Positions 25,598-35,400 of a stretch of 64,000 bases of DNA are shown here, piece after piece. Location of the stretch: the NCBI RefSeq assembly GCF_027158485.1, contig NZ_JAMKYJ010000005.1; one strand, given 5' to 3'. The notes beneath the pieces were generated by a model, which saw only the letters and a list, made by a program, of their open reading frames with translations, was not told where the DNA came from and did no database searches. Each line of letters opens with the position of its first letter. Positions within the stretch are counted from its first letter, which is position 1. The translations under genes were made by a program, and so were the position numbers. This DNA is from Oxalobacter formigenes. GTDB taxonomy: Bacteria; Pseudomonadota; Gammaproteobacteria; Burkholderiales; Burkholderiaceae_D.

Positions 25598-26518
25598 TCA
25601 CGCTTGCATGGCAAGGACAAGCCCGATCATGACCGTCAGGCTGATGACAATGGAAATGGACAGCGTCAGGCTGGACAGGGCACTGTCACTTTGGCAGCGT
25701 TCGGTATAAATCGGGGCCAGTGAAGTAACCGGCGCGAAAGCGACGACAGCTAACACCTGCCTGACTTCAAGCGAAAAAGGCAGGAAAAAATAAAGCATTG
25801 CCGAAAATGCCGCTCCGAACAGAAGGCGCAGCCCCAACACCCCGAACATCGTCCGGTATTTGTCGGCACGGGTGCGGAACTCGAACATCATGCCGATCAG
25901 AAGCAGGGCGAAGAAACTGTTGGCTGACGCGATTGGCTCGACGAGGGTAATGACCACGTCCGGTACCGGGATGTTCAGCATGACCAGAACGAGCATCAGC
26001 ATGTAGGTATCGAAAGGGATCGAACTGACGAATTTTTTCAGCAGCGTGCCAACGCTTTGCTTTTCATCCGGATTCGTTTGCAGGACAGTCGATGTGAAAG
26101 CGAACGAGCCACCGGTGACTATAAAGGCGTTGCCGATATCGAACAGGCAGGCGATGATCATGCCACCCGGGCCGAAAAAGTTCTGGACAAACGGCAGCGC
26201 AAAACAGCCGATATTGAACCCGCAGACATTGATCATCGAAAAGGCACGCTTGTCCTTTTTCTGGTGGCGGCTGATCAGATAAACGAAGAGCATCGGGATG
26301 ACGGCGCACAAAAAGCCGATTGCGATAATCAGGAAAAGGGACGCATCCCGACGGAACGTGCCGAAGGCGTGGATGACTGTAGCCGGAAGCGTGACATTCA
26401 GGAGAATGAACGCGACGATCTGGTGATCTTTAGGGTTTTTGAAAACCAGTTTTTTGAGCACATATCCCAAAACGATGATCAGGACAAACGACAGTGCCTT
26501 GAGCAGGACGGTACCCAT
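25598..26518 (-). CDS. AEC-family permease
   Basis: A 306-residue integral membrane protein of the auxin efflux carrier (AEC) family, with ~10 hydrophobic segments (VLLKALSFVLIIVLGYVL at the start). The fold is two halves of five helices. Motifs such as LLNVTLPATVIHAFGTF and GFNIGCFALPFVQNFFGPGG resemble those of bacterial AEC members, some of which carry malate, malonate or other dicarboxylates. The substrate cannot be read from sequence. It lies between xth and prfB as a single gene. Dicarboxylate export/import would suit an organic-acid metaboliser, but that is speculation. Confidence 0.85.
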   Translation of the reverse strand: MGTVLLKALSFVLIIVLGYVLKKLVFKNPKDHQIVAFILLNVTLPATVIHAFGTFRRDASLFLIIAIGFLCAVIPMLFVYLISRHQKKDKRAFSMINVCGFNIGCFALPFVQNFFGPGGMIIACLFDIGNAFIVTGGSFAFTSTVLQTNPDEKQSVGTLLKKFVSSIPFDTYMLMLVLVMLNIPVPDVVITLVEPIASANSFFALLLIGMMFEFRTRADKYRTMFGVLGLRLLFGAAFSAMLYFFLPFSLEVRQVLAVVAFAPVTSLAPIYTERCQSDSALSSLTLSISIVISLTVMIGLVLAMQA

Positions 26519-26619
26519 GAGTGGCTTTCAGAACCCGGAAAAATTGCCTATTGTAACTTTTCGGGACTGCGCAAACCAGTGCCGTTTTAACGCTGTACTG
26601 GTTTGTCAAAGAGGGTGAA

Positions 26620-27387
26620 TCAGATATCCAGTTCGGCAATGACCGGCGTATGGTCAGAAGGCTGTGTCCATTTGCGAGGAATGCGGTCGATTGTGCATGC
26701 CGTGCAATGTGGTGCCAACGCTTTGGACAGCAGGATATGGTCGATCCGCAATCCGCGGTTTTTCTGGAAACCCAGCTGCCGGTAATCCCACCAGCTGTAT
26801 GATTTTTCAGGCTGTTCGAAAAGACGGTAAGCGTCGATGAAATCGATGTCCTGCAATGCCCGGAAAGCATCCCGTTCCGGTGGCGAAACGAGAACGTTGC
26901 CTTCCCATGCCACCGGGTCGTAAACGTCGCGGTCTTCCGGCGCGATATTGTAGTCACCCAATAGTGCCAGATATGGATGTTTTTGCCGTTCTTCTGCCAG
27001 CCATTGGGTCAGGGAACGCAGCCAGTCCAGTTTGTACGAATATTTTTCCGATCCAACCGCCTGTCCATTGGGGACGTAGGCACAGACGATGCGGATATTG
27101 TCGACAGTTGCGGCAACAATGCGCTGCTGCTCATCCGGGAAAAGCGGATTGTTTTTGACGATATCCGTTACCGGTTTTTTTGAAAGAATAGCGACGCCGT
27201 TATAGGTTTTCTGTCCTGTGAAAGCCACCTGATAACCCGCTGCCCCGATTTCCATAACGGGAAACTTGTCGTCCGTCAGTTTCGTTTCCTGAAGGCAGAG
27301 GACATCGACGGGATTGTCTTCCAGCCACTGCAATACGTGAGGCAGGCGGACTTTGAGCGAGTTGACGTTCCATGTAGCTATTTTCAT
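26620..27387 (-). CDS. xth: Exodeoxyribonuclease III
   Basis: AP endonuclease and 3'-5' exonuclease of base-excision repair. The 255-residue protein shows the EEP-family sites: ATWNVNSLKVRLPHV, LCLQETKLTD (metal Glu), LLGDYNIAPEDRDVYDP (catalytic Asp/Asn), WWDYR and the C-terminal SDHTPV catalytic His. It also resembles the Neisseria NExo/NApe group in length. Single gene, 101 bp from the AEC gene and divergent from the DUF2569 gene. Confidence 0.96.
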   Translation of the reverse strand: MKIATWNVNSLKVRLPHVLQWLEDNPVDVLCLQETKLTDDKFPVMEIGAAGYQVAFTGQKTYNGVAILSKKPVTDIVKNNPLFPDEQQRIVAATVDNIRIVCAYVPNGQAVGSEKYSYKLDWLRSLTQWLAEERQKHPYLALLGDYNIAPEDRDVYDPVAWEGNVLVSPPERDAFRALQDIDFIDAYRLFEQPEKSYSWWDYRQLGFQKNRGLRIDHILLSKALAPHCTACTIDRIPRKWTQPSDHTPVIAELDI

Positions 27388-27629
27388 GACTGTTTTTCTT
27401 TCAGGGAAGACAGGTCTTTGATATTAGCATGTTAACGGGATAACGGAGTCAAGGATGTCTTCGAAAAAAACGGGATACTTAAAAGGTTACCTGGTTGCAA
27501 AAAAGACAAAAAACAGGCGAAACCGGAGTAATCGTCAAAAAGCTTGACGGTTTTAATGAGCCCGTCGAATGGAAAGGCTAGAATGACTTCCGATATTAAT
27601 GAAAGCCTGAATAAAAGGTAGCGATCGAA

Positions 27630-28148
27630 ATGGAAAATGAAAACAGGCCTCCGGAAAAAAAGGAGTTGCCCGATTTATCTCTGGATGGCCCGAAGGGAGT
27701 GGGAGGCTGGCTGGCTTTCCTGATCATCATATTGACGATTCTGAGTCCGGTCGCGAATATTGCCATGCTGGCGAAGGATTTCCATGAAATTGAAATGGAA
27801 AACCCGATCATGTTGCACATTTCGGCTTACGTTCAATATAAATGGTTCTGCTGGGGAGCTGTCATCGTCGCGTCCGTCATCAGTATCGCTGCCGGATGTC
27901 TGCTCTGGAAAAAACACGAGTGGAAATCGGTCCGGTATACGATCAGTGCGTTATGGCTGATCGGCCCTTTTTCCATTGTTTTGGTCGGATTGTATTTTTA
28001 CATGAGTTTCGGGACCGACATGATCGGCGGGTTCATAAAAGATATGTCGGGACCCTTCACGAAATCCATATTCTGGGCCGTTGTCTGGACCGCCTATCTT
28101 CTCAAATCGAAACGCGTCAGTAATACATACATCCGTCAAAGTGTATAA
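27630..28148 (+). CDS. DUF2569-like inner-membrane protein
   Basis: A 172-residue protein with four predicted membrane helices. The motif KGVGGWLAFLIIILTI right before helix 1 matches the G-[IV]-GGWL start of DUF2569 proteins, whose function is unknown. The first ~28 residues are Pro/Glu/Lys rich and cytosolic. No catalytic residues stand out. Single gene between divergent xth and the convergent YeiH-type gene. Family membership is my reading of the motif, not a search result. Confidence 0.7.
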   Translation: MENENRPPEKKELPDLSLDGPKGVGGWLAFLIIILTILSPVANIAMLAKDFHEIEMENPIMLHISAYVQYKWFCWGAVIVASVISIAAGCLLWKKHEWKSVRYTISALWLIGPFSIVLVGLYFYMSFGTDMIGGFIKDMSGPFTKSIFWAVVWTAYLLKSKRVSNTYIRQSV

Positions 28149-28286
28149 AAGAAAATATTTTGCTGTCTTTTGTCCGGAAAACAAAATCGCTTTTCATTTC
28201 TGCAAATAAAACGAAACCGGGATGCTTCCTGTCGAATAGCGGCAGGGCAATACCCGCTTACTGACGTTAAATCGATGTTCGGGGTT

Positions 28287-29219
28287 TTACATCATGGTAA
28301 TGACGATAAAACTGACGGTACTGATGAGCACCCACAATATCACGCCGAACAAAATCGCCTTGACACCGACTTTCCTGATGACATCGACGGACAGGTCGGT
28401 ACCAATCAGGAAAAGGGTGACGGCAAAACCGGTTTTTGCGACTATCAGGATGTTTTCCACCAGCAGTGGTGGCAATGGCAAAAAGGTATTGGCGATCATT
28501 GCCAGTGTGAAGAACAGGATGAACCAGGGTTTGTACACCTTGTCTGTTTTCTGTTTGAAGAAGAGGGATGTCACGATGGCGACGGGAATGATCCACAGTG
28601 CCCGGGTCAGCTTGACGGTAGTGGCGACCTTCAGCGCTTCTTCCCCGTAGGCCGCGCCTGCCCCGACGACGGAGGAGACGTCATGGATGGCAATCGCCGC
28701 CCACGTCCCGAATTGTGTCTGGGAGAGACCAAAGTGATGGCCCAGTATCGGAAAAATAAATAAGGCGATGGCATTCAGGATGAAGACGGTTCCGATGGAC
28801 ACCGATATTTCCGTATCCTTGGCTTTCACGATAGGCGCAACGGCGGCGATGGCACTGCCGCCGCAAATCGCCGTCCCTGCGGAAATCAGGTAAGCGATGG
28901 TTCTTTCCAGCTTGAACAGTTTACCCAGAAACACGCCGATCAGAAGCACGCCAAAAACGGATACGATGGTAAAAGTGATGCCTTCCTTTCCTGCCTTCAA
29001 GGCTTCATACATATTCATGCCGAAACCAAGCCCGACAACGGAAAACTGGAGCAGGTATTTGGACGCTTTCTTGCTGATATCCGGATAGGGGTTCTTGAAA
29101 ACCAGCGCAAATGCGAGGCCCATGAAAAGCGCGACGGGAATGGAGATGAAAGGCGTCAGGCAAAGGACCAGGAGAATGAAAAACAGGACTTTGTTGACGA
29201 GCGTATTTTCTTTGAACAT
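28287..29219 (-). CDS. YeiH-family (UPF0324) putative anion exporter
   Basis: A 310-residue membrane protein with ~10 helices. The family-defining segments AGTAICGGSAIAAVAPIV, FGTWAAIAIHDVSSVVGAGAAYG and KLTRALWIIPVAI are clear. The family is annotated as putative sulfate exporters; direct evidence exists only for some members linked to taurine or sulfonate breakdown. No sulfonate genes lie nearby, so the substrate is open. Alone on the minus strand, upstream of the giant glucan synthase gene's 3' end. Confidence 0.85.
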   Translation of the reverse strand: MFKENTLVNKVLFFILLVLCLTPFISIPVALFMGLAFALVFKNPYPDISKKASKYLLQFSVVGLGFGMNMYEALKAGKEGITFTIVSVFGVLLIGVFLGKLFKLERTIAYLISAGTAICGGSAIAAVAPIVKAKDTEISVSIGTVFILNAIALFIFPILGHHFGLSQTQFGTWAAIAIHDVSSVVGAGAAYGEEALKVATTVKLTRALWIIPVAIVTSLFFKQKTDKVYKPWFILFFTLAMIANTFLPLPPLLVENILIVAKTGFAVTLFLIGTDLSVDVIRKVGVKAILFGVILWVLISTVSFIVITMM

Positions 29220-29415
29220 GAACGGATCACTTCGTTGTTAGGGCGAAATCGTGTTTCGGATAAAAGCGCGACCGGCCAAATGAAATTTTTCGATATGATA
29301 CAGGATGAAGCCGCTTTCGGCTTGTCGTCTGGAAACAGGCAGACGGTTCCTGCAATCCCTCCTTTTTATGAAAACCCCGCAAACTTCTGATTAATTGGAA
29401 AAAACAAATTCACGA

Positions 29416-29447
29416 TTCCGGATTCATCCTGTTTCGGAAATCCGGAA
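29416..29447 (-). terminator. Possible terminator of the glucan synthase gene
   Basis: Perfect 9-bp arms TTCCGGATT (29416-29424)/AATCCGGAA (29439-29447) enclose 14 bases, and on the minus strand a T-rich stretch (TTTGTTTTTTCC) follows after ~7 bases. Loop size and the offset of the T-run make it a weak candidate. Confidence 0.4.
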
Positions 29448-29464
29448 CCGTGTTTTCTGAGTGA

Positions 29465-32400
29465 TCAGATCAGCGTCAGAGGTTCGGGATCGGTTTTGTT
29501 CCTTCCGGCCTTGACGATTACCTGATGGTCTTTCTGGTCGTCTTCAAGCACAATCGACGCCGTTGTTTGCTGGACGTTGTCGAGCCAGACTTCCGTTTCC
29601 GGCGCATCCGGCCGGTTCGTTACCGTAATGCGGTAGCTCGTGTTTTTGTACCGGTAAACGACCTCGGCGGATGTCCATTCCGACGGCAGGCATGGAACGA
29701 AAACGAGATGTCCGTTTTCCAGACGTATACCCAGCAGCGACTCGAGGATCAGGCGGTACATCCAGCCGGACGATCCCGTGTACCACGACCAGCCGCCACG
29801 ACCGGTATGCGGCGAAACGGCATACACGTCAGCCGCCACGACGTACGGTTCGACCTTGTACAGTTCAGTTTCATCCGGCGTCATTCCGTGATTGACCGGA
29901 TTGATGATCCTGAAGAGTTCCCATGCCAGATCCGTATTGCCGATTTTCGCAAAGGCCATCGACGCCCAGATAGCGGCATGCGTATACTGGCCGCCGTTTT
30001 CACGGACGCCCGGGACATATCCCTTGATGTAACCCGGATTGAGATCGGACTTGTCAAATGGCGGGTCAAGGAGCTGGATAAGTTTTTTGTCCCGTTTGAC
30101 GAGTCGCTGGTTAAGCGACTGCATGGCTTGCAGCGTCCGTTCTTTTTCTCCGGCTTCCGACAGAACCGACCAGCTTTGCGAAATGGAATCGGTCGTGCAT
30201 TCGGGATTCACGTGTGAGCCAAGCGGAGTGCCGTCGTCGAAATAGGCACGGCGATACCATTGGCCGTCCCATGCATTCTGTTCGATATGCAGCTGAAGGC
30301 CTTTCGCTTCCTGCCGGCACATGTCGGCAAATCCTGAGTCATTGGTCTTGTCGGCCAGACCCGCATATTCATTCAGGACCCGGTACAGGAAGAAAGCCAG
30401 CCAGACGCTTTCGCCTTTGCCCTTGATGCCGACCCGGTCCATGCCGTCGTTCCAGTCACCGGAACCCATCAGCGGCAAGCCGTGAATGCCGAAGCGCAAG
30501 CCGTGCCGGATGGAGCGGACACAGTGCTCATAAACCGTTCCTTCTTCCGGTGAACGCTGAGGCAGGTCGTAGTAGGATTCCTCATCTTCCGGAACCGGAC
30601 GGCCTTCAAGGAAGTAACGTTTCTCGTCGAGAATGCTCATGTCGCCGGTTGTCGTGATGTAACGGCAAAGCCCAAGCGGCAGCCAGAGATAATCGTCCGA
30701 ACAGCGGGTTCGCACTCCTCGTCCTGACGGCGGATGCCACCAGTGCTGGACATCGCCCTCGACGAACTGGTGTTCGCAACAAAGAAGAATCTGGTTCCTG
30801 AGCAGCGCCGGTTCGGTATGGATGACCGACATGGCGTCCTGCAACTGGTCGCGGAAACCGAATGCCCCGCCTGACTGGTAAAAGCCGCTTCGGGCCCACA
30901 GGCGGCAGCCGATCGTCTGGTACATCAGCCAGCCGTTCGCCAACACGTTCAGCGAGGTATCCGGCGTCTGGATAGTCACGGCAGAGAGGGTTTTTTCCCA
31001 GTATTTCTGAACCTGTACAAGAGCCAGTTCCGCCGCTTCGACACTGCGATAGCGATGGACGTACTGGCTGGCGTCGGCACTCCGGCGACCGGCAGTACCA
31101 AGCATGAACTGGATTTCCTTTTCCTGACCGGCCGCCAGAGTGAAGGGAACATGAATCGCGCCACACGGATCGTATCCAGCGCCTACCCGGTTGGAGAGGT
31201 AAGAGCGGGACATGGCGGCGGGATTTCTCAGGGTATTGTTACGCCCGATAAATTCAGTCCGGTTGCCCGTGACGGTACGGTTCGGTGTGTTGACGGTAAA
31301 GAAAGCGATACGTTCGGCGAACTCCGTGTTGTACGGATTGCGTGCGAAGAGTGCGCCGCTGACAGGATCGATTTCCGTGATCACGCTCATCTGCGTTTTT
31401 TCCCTCAACTCTCCGAGAACCCACTCGACGTAGCTGGTAGCGGAAAGGGATCGGGACGTCCCCGATTCATTTTTTATCTTCAGCACGGAATACTTGATGC
31501 TGTTTTCCAGAGCCACGTAAATCCAGAGTTCGGTACGGATACCGTCTTCGACGTGTTCGAAAACACTGTAGCCGAATCCGTGGCGGCAGACATAGTCGCC
31601 CGTCCCGCGGCAAGGCAGCGGCGTCGGCGACCAGTAATGGCCCGTTTCCTCGTCGCGCATGTAAAACGCTTCGCCGCTGACATCGGAAACCGGGTCGTTT
31701 TCCCATGGCGTGATACGGAATTCATGGGCGTTGATATCCCATGTGTACGATTGTCCGCTTTCACTGACAATCGTCCCGAAGTTTGCATTGGCAAGCACAT
31801 TGACCCAGGGTGCCGGTGTCGCCATCTCTTCCGTCAGGTGAATGATGTATTCATGGGCTTTTTCAGAGTAACCGCCGAGGCCATTGTTCAGCAATGCATT
31901 GTTGGCGGCCAGTTCTGGCGGTTTGGATGGCGTATAGCTGCGCGTCGTATGCAACGGCAGGAATTTGCGGCGTTCTTTTCGTTCGCTACGCTTGATTTGC
32001 AGCGCGAGCGGGCCGTCCATATCCGAAATGATGATCCGGGCAACAGAAGAAATCAGGGTTCGGTCTTCCGGCGAAATCTGGTCGGCCTGCCGCACGAAAA
32101 TACCGCCCGGCTCATTCAGTTCGGTTGCCAGCTGGGTCGATGAAATCAGGCCCATGATCTGTTCCTGAAGAACTTGCCGGTAACCGACGTAATCCTCGTT
32201 CCAGATCACCAGATCGACTTTCAGGCCTTTCATATGCCACCAGGTATGTGCCTGAATCATCTGGCGGACGATATCCAGATTTTCCTGCGCGTGGATCTTG
32301 ACCAGCACGATCGGCAAATCACCCGAGATGGCATAGCTCCACAAGCCGGATTGTCCCCGATTGTTTTTGGACAGGACAGAGCTGTCGGCACGATAGGCCG

Positions 32401-35400
32401 GATTCGGATAGATGACCGAGCTGGCAAGCCGTGCGTAAAGCTGGGAATCCGATTCGTCGGCATTTAATTGGTGCAGGAAGGCGTGATTGTGCGTCCAGGC
32501 CATTTCGAAAACACGGTCAGCCAGATAGCGGTCGTCATATTTGTCGATCAGGCGGAGGCTTTCTTCCCGGTCAGGCGAGATGCCGGCGACGTAATCGATC
32601 ACGACCGATTCGTCCGGTTCCAGAACAAGCTGGCAGCGCAGGACCGCGACCGGATCGAGGACGGAACCCTGGCTGTCGGACAGAGGTTCCCTGCCGGTCA
32701 ATGCTGCCGGAGCGGTCACGGTATTCATCCGGCCGAGGAATTTGCTCCGGTCGGTTTCATAGGAAATGTCTTTTGCCTGTTTGTCATGAATGACCATCAT
32801 GGCAAAAGAAAAAGGCGGTTTTTCCGTTTCGAAACGCGGACGACGCGTGCTGATGATCGCGTTGAATTCCGGCACGATTTCCGTCTGGACGAACAGTTTG
32901 GAAAAAGCTGGATGGGACAGGTCGGCAATCGCGGTGGCGATGACCGTTTCCGAATAGCTGGTCAGCTCGATGGTACGGCTTTTTGCCGAACGGTTCGTGA
33001 TCTTGTGACGCCGGAGTTCGATATCGTCTTCCGGGGAAACGACGACTTCACAATGGGTTTCAATGCCGTTTTCGATACAGCGATACTCGGCACGTCCTTC
33101 AGAGAATATCGTTTCGTACCTGGCGCTTTCTTTTTTGACTGGCTGGTAAGCGGTCGACCAGAAATTCCCGTCGTCCAGATCGCGCAAATAGAAGAATGTT
33201 CCCCAGTTATCCTGTGTGGTATCCGGTTTCCAGCGGGTGATGGCGAGGTTTTTCCAGTGGCTGTACCCGCCACCGGCGTTGGTTGCCATGACGTGGTAGG
33301 AACCGTTGGAAAGAAGCTGGACTTCCGGAATGCGGGTGTCGGACGTCGTGTAAACACGGGTCGGCAATTCGGCAGGAATCGACGCCATCTGGGTTTTGGC
33401 CAGATTCGGCGCCCTTTCATAGTAAGCGATGGTTTTCGGAATGCGTTCATGCAAGAGCGGCAGGGTTGCCTGCATCCACGCGTCTGAGGCGAAACGTCTT
33501 TGCATCGGCTGGTCCAGCAGGCAGGATTCAAGAGACAAAAAGCTCATGCCCTGATGATGGGCCATATAGGAGCGGACAATCGCGTAATTCTGTCCACGGG
33601 TCAGACGTGCCTGCGTATAGTCGATTGCCTCGAACAGGCCGTATTGTCCGGCAAATCCCTTCTCTTCCAGTTCGATCAGGTTGTTGCAGGCCATGTCGGG
33701 TTCGACCATGACGGAAAGCATGGTCGCGTATGGGGCGATAACCAGATCGTCGGCCAGACCACGTTTCAAGCCAAGACCGGGCACGCCGAAAGCCCGGTAC
33801 TGATAATTCAGGCGTGCGTCGAAAGCATAGTATCCCGATTCGGAAATGCCCCAGGGCACACCGCGCTGTTTACCGTAATCTTTCTGTCTCATCACGGCGG
33901 CCTTGTGGGTCTGGTCCAAAAGCGTGCTCTCAAAACTCGGCATGACCAGATGCGGCATCAGGTATTCGAACATCGAGCCGCTCCACGACAGGAGAATCGG
34001 ATCGCCGCCGATGACGGTCATCATCCGGCCCAGCGCGAACCAGTTTTCCTGCGGGATCTGTCCCATCGCGATGGCGACGAAACTGGTCAGGCGTGCTTCG
34101 GAAGCGAGAAGATCGTAATAACTGTTATCGATCTTGCGGTCAGTGATGTTGTAACCGATGGACAGCAGGTTGGTGGAATGGTCGTAGAGGAAGGTGAAAT
34201 CCATCTGCGAAAAGTCGTCGATCTGTCTGACGAGATCAGCAAAAGATTCAAGCCTTTTCCCCGCTTCTTTCGAGGCGTTCCCGACACGTACTTCCAATTC
34301 TTCAAGCAATTCCTGATCTTCCTTGCCTGCTTTCTTTTTCATCTCTTCAAAAGTCGTGACAAGATGTTCCGACAGTTCGCAAACCTGTTGCAGGCTCATG
34401 TTCCGGTTCAGCTCGGAAATGAGGTTCGGCTTGTTTTGCCAGCCGGGCAGGAGAACCCAGGGTGCCAGATTGGCCAGTTCATCGAGCTGCTGGTTGCACT
34501 GGGAGAGGAGGGCGTTGCTCCAGAAGCTGGAGAGGGTTTTCTCATCTCTTGCCGTAATGGGGACCAGTGTCGTCAGGGTGTCGACGAGACTGTGCAGCAA
34601 GTCAAATCGTTGCTTGATCGTCAGTTTCGCCTGTTTTTCGTATTTGGAGAGTTTCCGGTCGATGTCGACAATCTGTGCACGATACTTGTCGTTGCCTTCA
34701 TCCCGTAACAATTCAAACGTATCCCTGAGTCCGTCGAGCAAACGGCCTGTCAAGGCCATCCGGTTTTTCTGTTCGGCCAGTCCTGCCTTCAATGTAATCA
34801 GATGACCGGCCAGATTGCCGCTGTCGACGGAAGAAATATAAATCGGGTTCTGGAGTGGCTGGAGCGTTTTGGTATCGTACCAGTTGTAGAAATGGCCCCG
34901 GTAGCGCTCGAGTCTGGCCATCGACCCGAAGGTATTCGACAAACGGGTGATCAGATGGCTGGCAGGGATATAGCCGAAGTCGTTCGCCGCCAGATACGAC
35001 AGCAGTGCCAGCCCGATATTGGTCGGGGATGTGCGGTGGGCAACGACGATTTCCGGTTTTTGTGTAACGTTTCCATCATTGGCCAGTTTGTCGGTCGGTG
35101 ACGTAAACGTCGGCATTTCCTGAATGTTGTCCGGTGGCAGCCAGTTGTCTTCCGCGCCGGCATACGCATCGAAAAACGACCAGATTTTTCTGGAGAGTTT
35201 GCGCAGATAAAGCTTTTGTTTGTCTGACAACTCGCGGAGTTCCTTGACAGACGGCAGGCTGATCTTCCATGCAATGACGGGAGATATCAGCCAGAAAAAG
35301 ATGAAGAGGCTGGCAAAAACGAATGCGTCGGGACGCAAGGTGGAGACCGCGAAAGCGAGTGCCACGGCGTAGGCCGGGGCAAACCACATGTTTTTGAAAT

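Noticed and set aside
27539..27567. Hairpin CGTCAA/TTGACG followed by GTTTTAAT
   Set aside because: No plus-strand gene ends upstream of it and the stem is short, so I do not call a terminator.
31055..32143. 362-codon plus-strand frame inside the glucan synthase gene
   Set aside because: Antisense to a clearly coding frame; low-complexity translation without recognisable domains.
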